Shown: piece by piece, positions 25,370 to 30,800 of the stretch
Layout: every line of letters starts with the position of its first letter
How positions within the stretch are numbered: the first letter of the stretch is position 1
NCBI GenBank assembly: GCA_948468325.1
Contig: CAOKHR010000002.1
Coordinates: 1 to 30,800, forward strand
Length of the DNA: 30,800 bases
Source: an uncultured Lachnospiraceae bacterium
GTDB taxonomy: Bacteria; Bacillota; Clostridia; Lachnospirales; Lachnospiraceae
Reading direction: 5' to 3'
Notes under the pieces: model-generated
The model's input: only the letters and a program-made list of their open reading frames with translations
Told to the model about the DNA's origin: nothing
Databases searched by the model: none
Translations under genes and position numbers: made by a program

Positions 25370-26071
25370 ATGAATGAATGGTTTGCAGACGTAGCATATA
25401 AATTTCAGATTGCTTTCCTTGACGGCGAGCGTTGGAAGCTATATTTAAGCGGCCTTGGCGTAACATTACAGATTTCGTTTTTTGCTGCAATTTTAGGTGT
25501 AGCAATCGGTATTGTTGTCGCTTTGATGAAGCTGTCAGTTAAAAAAGACGGAAAACGTTCCCTGTGGTCTGTAATTGCCCAGATTTATATTGATGTGATT
25601 CGAGGCACGCCATCCGTGCTGCAGCTTTTAATTATGTGGTTTATTGTAATGAAAGGCAGTAAAAACGGCGTTTTGGTAGCAGTGCTTACGTTTGGTATCA
25701 ACAGCGGAGCTTATGTATCCGAAATTATGCGGGCAGGAATACAGGCAGTCGATCACGGACAGATGGAAGCGGGACGTTCTCTGGGATTATCAAAAGGACA
25801 GACAATGCGTTACATTATTCTGCCTCAGGCGATTAAAAATGTACTTCCGCCAATCGGCAACGAATTTATCGTATTGCTGAAAGAAACTGCGATTGTAGGT
25901 TATGTAAGCCTATCGGATCTGACCAGAACTGCAAGCCAGGTTTCTTCCCGGACGTTTGAGGCGTTTATGCCGTTAATCGGTGCAGCCGTTATCTATTTTA
26001 TCATTATAAAAATCTTAAGTAAATTAATTGAAAAACTGGAGAGGAGGCTGCGCAAAGGTGATCACCGTTAA
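25370..26071 (+). CDS. Polar amino-acid ABC transporter, permease
   Basis: The 233-residue membrane protein has about five predicted membrane helices (near 27-52, 68-90, 95-115, 165-185 and 190-215). It carries the cytoplasmic EAA motif MEAGRSLGLSKGQTMRYIIL, which contacts the ATPase. It belongs to the His/Glu/Gln/Arg/opine permease family (HisM/GlnP type), in which one such protein may form a homodimer. GGGAGAG precedes the ATG. It lies 24 bases after the binding-protein stop and overlaps the ATPase gene by 14 bases. Confidence 0.94.
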   Translation: MNEWFADVAYKFQIAFLDGERWKLYLSGLGVTLQISFFAAILGVAIGIVVALMKLSVKKDGKRSLWSVIAQIYIDVIRGTPSVLQLLIMWFIVMKGSKNGVLVAVLTFGINSGAYVSEIMRAGIQAVDHGQMEAGRSLGLSKGQTMRYIILPQAIKNVLPPIGNEFIVLLKETAIVGYVSLSDLTRTASQVSSRTFEAFMPLIGAAVIYFIIIKILSKLIEKLERRLRKGDHR

Positions 26072-26780
26072 AAATCTGCATAAATCTTTTGGTAAAATAG
26101 AAGTATTAAAAGGAATTGATTATCATGTGGAAAAAGGAGAAAAGATTGTTATTGTCGGTCCCTCCGGTTCCGGAAAAAGTACCTTTCTGCGCTGCATGAA
26201 TCTTTTGGAGCAGCCTACCAAAGGTGAAATCTGGTTTGACGGACAGTTAATTACCGACCCAAAGACGAATATCAATAAAGTCAGGGAACACATGGGAATG
26301 GTGTTTCAGAATTTCAATCTTTTTAATAACCTTACTATTATGGGAAATATTACGCTGGCTCCTGTTAAGCTAAAGCTGATGAATCAGGAAGAAGCAAACG
26401 AAACGGCATTAAGCCTTTTAAAAAGAGTTAATTTAACAGAAAAAGCAGATGCCTATCCGTCACAGCTTTCCGGCGGACAGCGGCAGAGGATTGCCATTGT
26501 ACGTTCTCTTGCCATGAATCCTAAAGTAATGCTTTTTGATGAACCGACGTCAGCGCTTGATCCGGAGATGGTAGGTGAAGTTCTGGATGTTATGAAAGAA
26601 CTGGCGGAAAGCGGCATGACTATGGTAGTTGTCACTCATGAAATGGGATTTGCCAGGGAAGTCGGCAGCAAGGTTTTATTTGTAGATGACGGAATTATTA
26701 TGGAAGAAAATGTTCCGGCAGAATTTTTTACAAATCCCAAAAATCCCAGATTGCAGGATTTCCTTTCAAAAGTATTATAA
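26058..26780 (+). CDS. Polar amino-acid ABC transporter, ATP-binding protein
   Basis: The 240-residue product is the GlnQ/HisP-type ATPase that powers the transporter. It contains Walker A GPSGSGKST, a Q-loop GMVFQNFNLF, the signature LSGGQRQR, Walker B VMLFDEPTSALD and the H-loop in VVVTHEMGF. The start is probably GTG 26058 (ITVKNLHKSFGK follows). GAGGAGG at 26041-26047 lies ten bases upstream. An upstream ATG at 26028 would begin inside the permease gene and lacks a binding site. Confidence 0.95.
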   Translation: MITVKNLHKSFGKIEVLKGIDYHVEKGEKIVIVGPSGSGKSTFLRCMNLLEQPTKGEIWFDGQLITDPKTNINKVREHMGMVFQNFNLFNNLTIMGNITLAPVKLKLMNQEEANETALSLLKRVNLTEKADAYPSQLSGGQRQRIAIVRSLAMNPKVMLFDEPTSALDPEMVGEVLDVMKELAESGMTMVVVTHEMGFAREVGSKVLFVDDGIIMEENVPAEFFTNPKNPRLQDFLSKVL

Positions 26781-26788
26781 TAATAAGT

Positions 26789-26823
26789 AAAACGGGAGAA
26801 TGCAAGAGGCACTCCCGTTTTTT
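26789..26823. terminator. Terminator between the ABC operon and spmB
   Basis: AAAACGGGAG (26789-26798) pairs with CTCCCGTTTT (26812-26821) around a 13-base loop. T-rich DNA follows to 26823. It separates two converging genes. Confidence 0.85.
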
Positions 26824-26827
26824 CTGT

Positions 26828-27355
26828 TTATAACATCAGCGAAGCAAGAATAATACTTGCAGCAATGCCGCTTATTGTGGCAGCCAGTGCGCCGGAAAGT
26901 GTGAAACGTGTCTTTTTTATATGGACATGCATAAAATAAATGCTCATCGTATAAAAAATTGTTTCTGTACAGCTCATCATAATAGAAGCAGAAAGTCCGA
27001 TAAAAGAGTCTGTACCATGAGTTTTAAACAAGTCTAAAAGCAAGCCTGTTGCTGCAGAAGAAGAAAACATTTTTACAATTGAAACAGGGATGAGCTCTGT
27101 AGGAAAATGAAGAGGTCCCATAAGATTTTTTAAAAGGTTCGAAAGAAAATCAAAAAATCCGGAAGCACGCAGAATGCCGACAGCAGTCATCAAGCCTACC
27201 AACGTGGGAAGTATGTCAATTACCGTAAAAAATCCGTCTTTGGCGCCTTTTAAAAAGTCCTGATAAATATTCTGGCGGTTTATAAGGCCGTAAGTTACAA
27301 TAAGAAAAATTGTCAGAGGAATAATAGATTCGGATAAAAATAACAAAAACTGCAT
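26828..27355 (-). CDS. spmB: Spore maturation protein B-type membrane protein
   Basis: From ATG 27355 the product has about 175 residues, close to the usual SpmB length. It has several hydrophobic segments and the nucleoside-recognition (Gate) domain pattern ILPTLVGLMTAVGILRASG, with FPTELIPVSIVKMFSSSAATG and SCTETIFYTMSIYF. SpmB works with SpmA in spore core dehydration; spmA is not beside it here. An ATG at 27409 would add 18 residues, but it has no binding site and lies within a probable promoter. GGAG precedes 27355 by seven bases. The gene is divergent from cysK. Confidence 0.83.
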   Translation of the reverse strand: MQFLLFLSESIIPLTIFLIVTYGLINRQNIYQDFLKGAKDGFFTVIDILPTLVGLMTAVGILRASGFFDFLSNLLKNLMGPLHFPTELIPVSIVKMFSSSAATGLLLDLFKTHGTDSFIGLSASIMMSCTETIFYTMSIYFMHVHIKKTRFTLSGALAATISGIAASIILASLML

Positions 27356-27388
27356 ATATATGCTCCAGGATATTTTCTTTTCAATATA

Positions 27389-27397
27389 TGTTATAAT
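27389..27397 (+). promoter_or_regulatory. Extended -10 promoter for the cysK-like gene
   Basis: TGTTATAAT (27389-27397) is an extended -10 element (TGN before TATAAT), 40 bases before the start codon. The -35 region is weak. On the other strand TTGTTT-N16-TATAAC could drive spmB, so the two promoters overlap. Confidence 0.5.
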
Positions 27398-27437
27398 CAG
27401 ATTATCCATGAAAACAATTTAAAGCAGGAGAAAAATT

Positions 27438-28367
27438 ATGATATTTAACAATGTGCTGGATGCAATTGGACATACGCCGATTGTACGCTTAAATCGAATG
27501 AATAAACCGGATAATGCAGAAGTTTTAGTCAAGTTTGAAGGATTAAATGTAGGAGGTTCCATCAAAACGAGAACTGCATATAATATGATACTGGCTGCAG
27601 AACAGATGGGACTTGTACATAAAGACACAATAATTGTAGAGCCTACGAGCGGCAATCAGGGAATCGGCCTTGCTCTTGTAGGCGCAGTCCGTGGATATAA
27701 GACAATCATAATTATGCCCGATTCTGTCAGTGAGGAACGGAGGCGTTTAGTCAGACATTACGGCGCCGAAGTAAAATTAATCCACGATGCCGGAAATATC
27801 GGCGAATGTATTGAAGAATGTCTGCAGACTGCTCTTAAAATGGCCAGAGAAGATAAAAATGTATTTGTTCCCCAGCAGTTTGAAAATCCAAACAATATCA
27901 AAGCGCATAAACACCACACAGCTCTTGAAATTTTAGAGCAGGTGGCAGGTCCGATTCATGGATTTTGTTCCGGTATCGGTACGGGAGGCACCATTACAGG
28001 AATCGGTGAAGTGTTAAAAGCACAAAATCCGGATATTATGATTTGGGCTGTTGAACCGGAAAATGCTGCTATTTTGGCGGGAGGTACCATTGGGACTCAT
28101 GTGCAGATGGGAATTGGAGATGGTGTCATTCCAAAAATTCTAAATCAAAATATATATGAAGATATTTATATTGTAAGTGATGAGGAAGCAATTCAGACTG
28201 CAAAAGATCTTGCGCGTCTGGAAGGAATTATGTGTGGCATTTCAAGCGGTACAAACGTTGCGGCAGCCATTAAAATGGCAGAAAAACTGGGCAGGGGAAA
28301 AACGGTTGTAACTGTACTGCCGGATACGGCCGAACGCTATTTTTCCACACCTTTATTTGATGACTAG
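27438..28367 (+). CDS. cysK: Cysteine synthase-family PLP enzyme with unusual active-site loops
   Basis: The 309-residue product is a fold-type II PLP enzyme of the O-acetylserine sulfhydrylase/cystathionine beta-synthase family. The PLP lysine is Lys43 in GGSIKTRTAYNM; the usual motif is GGSxKDR, so Thr44 replaces Asp. The substrate-carboxylate loop reads PTSGNQGIG (69-77), where most family members have PTSGNTG, so Gln74 replaces Thr. The phosphate-binding loop GIGTGGTITGIGE and the late GISSGTN are canonical. A cysteine-synthase role is the simplest call, but the two substitutions leave room for a different nucleophile or substrate. The gene is followed after 12 bases by a PAP2 phosphatase and has its own extended -10 promoter. 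Confidence 0.82.
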   Translation: MIFNNVLDAIGHTPIVRLNRMNKPDNAEVLVKFEGLNVGGSIKTRTAYNMILAAEQMGLVHKDTIIVEPTSGNQGIGLALVGAVRGYKTIIIMPDSVSEERRRLVRHYGAEVKLIHDAGNIGECIEECLQTALKMAREDKNVFVPQQFENPNNIKAHKHHTALEILEQVAGPIHGFCSGIGTGGTITGIGEVLKAQNPDIMIWAVEPENAAILAGGTIGTHVQMGIGDGVIPKILNQNIYEDIYIVSDEEAIQTAKDLARLEGIMCGISSGTNVAAAIKMAEKLGRGKTVVTVLPDTAERYFSTPLFDD

Positions 28368-28379
28368 TGAGGAAGCATT

Positions 28380-28916
28380 ATGGATTTTATAATACGGATT
28401 GATGAAAATATTTTGTTATGGATTCAGGAATACGTACGTAAAGATTTTTTAAATCCGCTGGTAAAATTAATTACCTGTCTCGGAGACGCAGGATGGTTCT
28501 GGATTTTAATTACTGTTATTTTGCTGTTTTCAAAAAAATATCGTAAAATAGGACTTACAAGTGCTGCTGCGCTTTTGATTGGATTTTTGATTACTAATCT
28601 TCTATTAAAAAATATGGTCATGCGCATACGTCCGTATGAAATTGTAGAAGGATTAAGTTTTATTGGGAAAAAGCCATCGGACTTTTCTTTCCCCTCCGGA
28701 CATTCGACCTGTTCCATGGCATCGTCGGTTGTATTGTTTTTATACCTTCCCAAAAAATACGGAAGTGCCGCATTGATACTTGGAATTTTCATATGTCTTT
28801 CCAGACTTTACGTGGGTGTGCATTATCCTACCGATGTACTGGCCGGAATAGCTGTCGGAATTTTAGCGGCTTTTATAGCGGCAAAAATTATAATGAAGCA
28901 GAAAAGCAATGCATAA
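28380..28916 (+). CDS. PAP2-family membrane phosphatase
   Basis: The 178-residue product has about five membrane helices and the three PAP2 motifs. These are Lys77-x6-Arg84-Pro85 in KNMVMRIRP, PSGH at 105-108, and Ser141-Arg142-x5-His148-x3-Asp152 in SRLYVGVHYPTD. Such enzymes remove phosphate from lipid phosphates, often undecaprenyl pyrophosphate, to recycle the wall carrier. The exact substrate is not visible. GAGGAAG lies just before the ATG. It is 12 bases after the cysK-like stop and likely co-transcribed. Confidence 0.88.
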   Translation: MDFIIRIDENILLWIQEYVRKDFLNPLVKLITCLGDAGWFWILITVILLFSKKYRKIGLTSAAALLIGFLITNLLLKNMVMRIRPYEIVEGLSFIGKKPSDFSFPSGHSTCSMASSVVLFLYLPKKYGSAALILGIFICLSRLYVGVHYPTDVLAGIAVGILAAFIAAKIIMKQKSNA

Positions 28917-28936
28917 TTATATACACAAATATTTGT

Positions 28937-28977
28937 TTTGAGGCGCCTTTGTAAGGAATTTGCCTCAAAGCTATGTT
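28937..28977 (+). terminator. Terminator after the PAP2 gene
   Basis: TTTGAGGC (28937-28944) pairs with GCCTCAAA (28962-28969) around a 17-base loop. A T-rich tail (28975-28983) follows. It lies 20 bases after the PAP2 stop. Confidence 0.65.
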
Positions 28978-29008
28978 TTTTTATTTCTGCAGCATTATTA
29001 TAAAACGA

Positions 29009-29042
29009 AAGGGAAACACCTTTCCTGCAAAGCGTTTCCCTT
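29009..29042 (-). terminator. Terminator for the S1-domain gene
   Basis: AAGGGAAAC (29009-29017) pairs with GTTTCCCTT (29034-29042) around a 16-base loop. It lies just beyond the stop of the minus-strand S1-domain gene. TTTTTT also lies beyond it on the plus side. Confidence 0.6.
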
Positions 29043-29063
29043 ACCGTACTTTTTTGTATACCA

Positions 29064-30005
29064 TTAATTATCTAATTTCAAGTTAGCCAGCAGAGAGCCG
29101 AGGCTTGTAGAAGCAGACTCATGGGAAACAAACTCTTCTACACTCTTATCAATTGCATCAGCTTCCGTATCTGCCATTTCTTCCTCTAATACACGCATAC
29201 TTAAGCTGATTTTATTGTCGTTGGTATTTAAAATTTTAGCTTTTACATTTTGTCCGACTTTTAAAACTTCTGCCGGTTTTTTGATTCTTCTGGTACAGAT
29301 TTGCGAAATATGCACCAGTCCGCTCAAACCATTGCCAATATTGACAAAAGCACCATAAGGCATAAGACTTTCTACTGTTCCTTCCACTACTGTGCCCGGT
29401 ACAAGCATAGAAATTTTATGGTTGTGTTCTTCTTCTGCCTTTTCACGTGCAATTACTTTTGCAGAAAGAACAAGTTTCTTCTGACTCTGGTCAACAGTGA
29501 TTACACGGACTTCAACATCTTTTCCGAGCCATGGATTACAGTCCTCTACATAGTCAAGGCTTAACTGGGAAGCCGGAATAAATCCGCGGATTCCTTCGAG
29601 ATAGGCAATAACTCCGCTTGGAACAATACCTTTGATGCGGACTTTCAGATTTGTGCCTTCTTCAAAATACTGTTTTAATTTTTCCCATGCAAGTACGTCA
29701 TTTGCTTCTTTTCTGGAGAGCAGAAGATTGCCTTCTCCATCATCCATACGGATAATCGTAGCTTCTAACGTATCTCCTACATGAACGGATTCTAACAGGT
29801 TAAAATCCGGATCACTGCTGATTTCATCTGCCCTGATAATGCCGGAAGCATAATATTTAAGATCCAATGTAACATCTTCTTCTGTAACCGCGATTACAGT
29901 ACCGGTGATAATATCCCCCTCGGACAACTTGCGGAAAGAAGCTTCCAGCTCATCCTTATAGTCATTCATGGATTCTGTTACCTGATTTGTTGTTTCATCT
30001 GCCAT
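29064..30005 (-). CDS. Three-domain S1 RNA-binding protein (ribosomal S1-like)
   Basis: The 313-residue product has three S1 domains: about 30-98 (GDIITGTVIAVTEEDVTLDL), 117-184 (GTNLKVRIKGIV) and 203-272 (PGTVVEGTVESLMPYGAFVNI). The third contains the strong RNA-binding strand YGAFVNIGNGLSGLVHIS. An acidic, low-complexity tail follows. E. coli S1 has six domains, while Firmicutes homologues often have three or four. It probably binds mRNA on the ribosome, though such proteins may have other roles. The start at 30005 follows AAGGAG; an in-frame start at 30014 lies in that binding site and is rejected. Confidence 0.87.
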   Translation of the reverse strand: MADETTNQVTESMNDYKDELEASFRKLSEGDIITGTVIAVTEEDVTLDLKYYASGIIRADEISSDPDFNLLESVHVGDTLEATIIRMDDGEGNLLLSRKEANDVLAWEKLKQYFEEGTNLKVRIKGIVPSGVIAYLEGIRGFIPASQLSLDYVEDCNPWLGKDVEVRVITVDQSQKKLVLSAKVIAREKAEEEHNHKISMLVPGTVVEGTVESLMPYGAFVNIGNGLSGLVHISQICTRRIKKPAEVLKVGQNVKAKILNTNDNKISLSMRVLEEEMADTEADAIDKSVEEFVSHESASTSLGSLLANLKLDN

Positions 30006-30043
30006 TTTGCACACTCCTTTTTCTTATTTTCCTATGGGCCTAT

Positions 30044-30051
30044 TATAGCAT
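30044..30051 (-). promoter_or_regulatory. Promoter for the S1-domain gene
   Basis: On the minus strand TATAAT is preceded by TGC, giving an extended -10 element about 40 bases before the start codon. The -35 region (TTCCTT) is poor. Confidence 0.5.
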
Positions 30052-30101
30052 ATATACAATTTTTAAGGAACAAAATCATTTATATTATAGTAAGTTTATG
30101 T

Positions 30102-30263
30102 ATCAGTTTGTTACTTTTCATGGGGCAGGAATGCGCATTTACTGCGCATTCCGTGAGAACATGATTCAGGAGTGAGGGGCGATTTTTGCGTAGCAAAACT
30201 TTAAATATCGCCCCGAATGTTACTTTGAGCGGCTTCCTGAGCCGTGAAAAGTAACATCAGTTT
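30102..30263. mobile_element. Putative MITE (146 bp) with 11-bp inverted ends and 8-bp direct repeats
   Basis: Bases 30110-30255 begin GTTACTTTTCA and end with its exact reverse complement TGAAAAGTAAC. The element is flanked by perfect 8-bp direct repeats ATCAGTTT at 30102-30109 and 30256-30263, as left by a transposase-type insertion. Inside are a 10-bp perfect hairpin (30128-30137 with 30143-30152), an 8-bp stem GGGGCGAT/ATCGCCCC (30176-30183 with 30207-30214) enclosing a small TTTTGC/GCAAAA hairpin, and CGGCT/AGCCG (30230-30234 with 30240-30244). A third copy of TGTTACTTT lies at 30218-30226. There is no open frame for a transposase, so the element would be moved in trans. Its GC content is visibly higher than that of its flanks. 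Confidence 0.7.
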
Positions 30264-30415
30264 GACACAGAGCGTATTTGAAAAATTATTTCCTCCATCT
30301 TTACGCCTTCTTTGTGGTACATTTGCACTAAATTTGGCAACGTAGTCTCTGCTATACTTTCCTCATTTAATACATATTTCCCATTATTATGCCCTTTGTG
30401 CACTAAGCGTATCAT
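30257..30415 (-). CDS. Small putative gene ending at the MITE
   Basis: The minus strand has a 52-residue frame from ATG 30415 to a TGA at 30259-30257: MIRLVHKGHNNGKYVLNEES, then AETTLPNLVQMYHKEGVKME and a charged end. The frame is open for about 15 codons farther upstream without a clear start, and I see no good ribosome binding site, so this may be a fragment of a longer protein or a decayed gene. The stop lies inside the direct repeat of the neighbouring element. I do not recognise the family. The rest of 30006-30543 contains the element and the promoter regions; I see nothing else in 30416-30543 beyond the leader of the VanZ-like gene. Confidence 0.4.
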   Translation of the reverse strand: MIRLVHKGHNNGKYVLNEESIAETTLPNLVQMYHKEGVKMEEIIFQIRSVSN

Positions 30416-30543
30416 ATATACAATGAAGCCGGAAAGAATATTCAGGAAGTTTTTGTCTTAAAAAATTTTTAAAGGATATTCCATGTTTTTCTTAATGAAA
30501 AAAGGGTATGATTTTTAGAAAATCAATGGGAGGATTTCTATTT

Positions 30544-30800
30544 ATGAAAAAAATACACGGGCGCAATGTAACAAAAGGGTTATTATTTATATATTTGTTG
30601 GTTTTAACGTGGATTATCCTGTTTAAAATGCAGATTAACATATTCGATTTAAAAATAGAGTACCGCAATATCAATTTAATTCCATTTCAGGGTTCTGTAA
30701 TCAAAAACGGAAAAATAGATTTAACAGAAATTATTTTAAATGTCATTGCATTTATACCTTTCGGTGTCTATATCAGCATGATAAAAGAAAACTGGAACTT
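30544..30800 (+). CDS. VanZ-like membrane protein, 5' part only (cut by window edge)
   Basis: The first 85 codons give a hydrophobic helix at about residues 12-25, then YRNINLIPFQ and IILNVIAFIPFGVYI. The NLIPF followed by NVxxFxPFG pattern is the mark of the VanZ-like family. These membrane proteins are often linked to teicoplanin resistance by name but most have no proven function. GGGAGGA at 30528-30534 precedes the ATG by nine bases. TATGAT (30507-30512) may be its -10 box, with a poor -35. The gene is incomplete at the right edge. Confidence 0.75.
   Translation, partial: MKKIHGRNVTKGLLFIYLLVLTWIILFKMQINIFDLKIEYRNINLIPFQGSVIKNGKIDLTEIILNVIAFIPFGVYISMIKENWN

Noticed and set aside
30492..30674. 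Minus-strand frame of 60 codons opposite the VanZ-like gene
   Set aside because: It lies against a gene with clear VanZ motifs and has no ribosome binding site or recognisable features.
1..30800. CRISPR array, tRNA, rRNA or riboswitch
   Set aside because: Reading the window I saw no regularly spaced repeats, no tRNA or rRNA sequence, and no known riboswitch or T-box core. A covariance-model search would be needed to exclude small RNAs.

Overview
The window is a chromosomal replication-origin region from a low-GC Firmicute, most likely a gut-type Clostridium of the family Lachnospiraceae. That placement is inferred from the AT-rich DNA, the strong Gram-positive ribosome binding sites, the gene order rpmH<-|->dnaA-dnaN-yaaA-recF-gyrB-gyrA, a two-subunit iron-sulfur fumarase, an oxygen-sensitive class III ribonucleotide reductase, a clostridial 2[4Fe-4S] ferredoxin and sporulation-type genes. 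No species can be assigned from the sequence alone.

Layout. Bases 1-396 hold the 5' end of rpmH (minus strand) and a cluster of DnaA boxes. From 397 to 8820 lies the replication-initiation block: dnaA, dnaN, yaaA, recF, gyrB and gyrA. A second origin half lies between dnaA and dnaN. It contains a DnaA box, a CCCC spacer and a run of DnaA-trios, so the origin looks bipartite as in Bacillus subtilis. Bases 8829-12500 follow a terminator and carry both fumarase subunits and nrdD. Bases 12555-16392 are a gdpP-rplI-dnaB block (cyclic-di-AMP phosphodiesterase, ribosomal protein L9, replicative helicase). A MerR-type regulator, a tiny ferredoxin, a DUF1858 redox-type protein and mecA follow, separated by bidirectional terminators.

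The least understood part is 18695-20892. It encodes an atypical Ser/Thr kinase fused to a P-loop-like domain that lacks the Walker A lysine, an overlapping second gene with the same kind of domain, and a small unknown protein. Bases 21063-24297 (minus strand) hold an ECF sigma factor with its RsiV-type anti-sigma factor and a membrane-anchored GH18 cell-wall hydrolase. An ECF-type promoter lies upstream of the sigma gene. Bases 24518-26780 are a polar amino-acid ABC transporter operon (binding protein, permease, ATPase). Then come spmB (minus), a cysK-like gene with unusual active-site loops plus a PAP2 phosphatase (plus), and a three-domain S1 RNA-binding protein (minus).

The right end (30006-30800) contains a 146-bp element with 11-bp terminal inverted repeats and 8-bp flanking direct repeats. 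It looks like a MITE inserted right at the stop codon of a small putative gene. The window ends inside a VanZ-like membrane protein gene.
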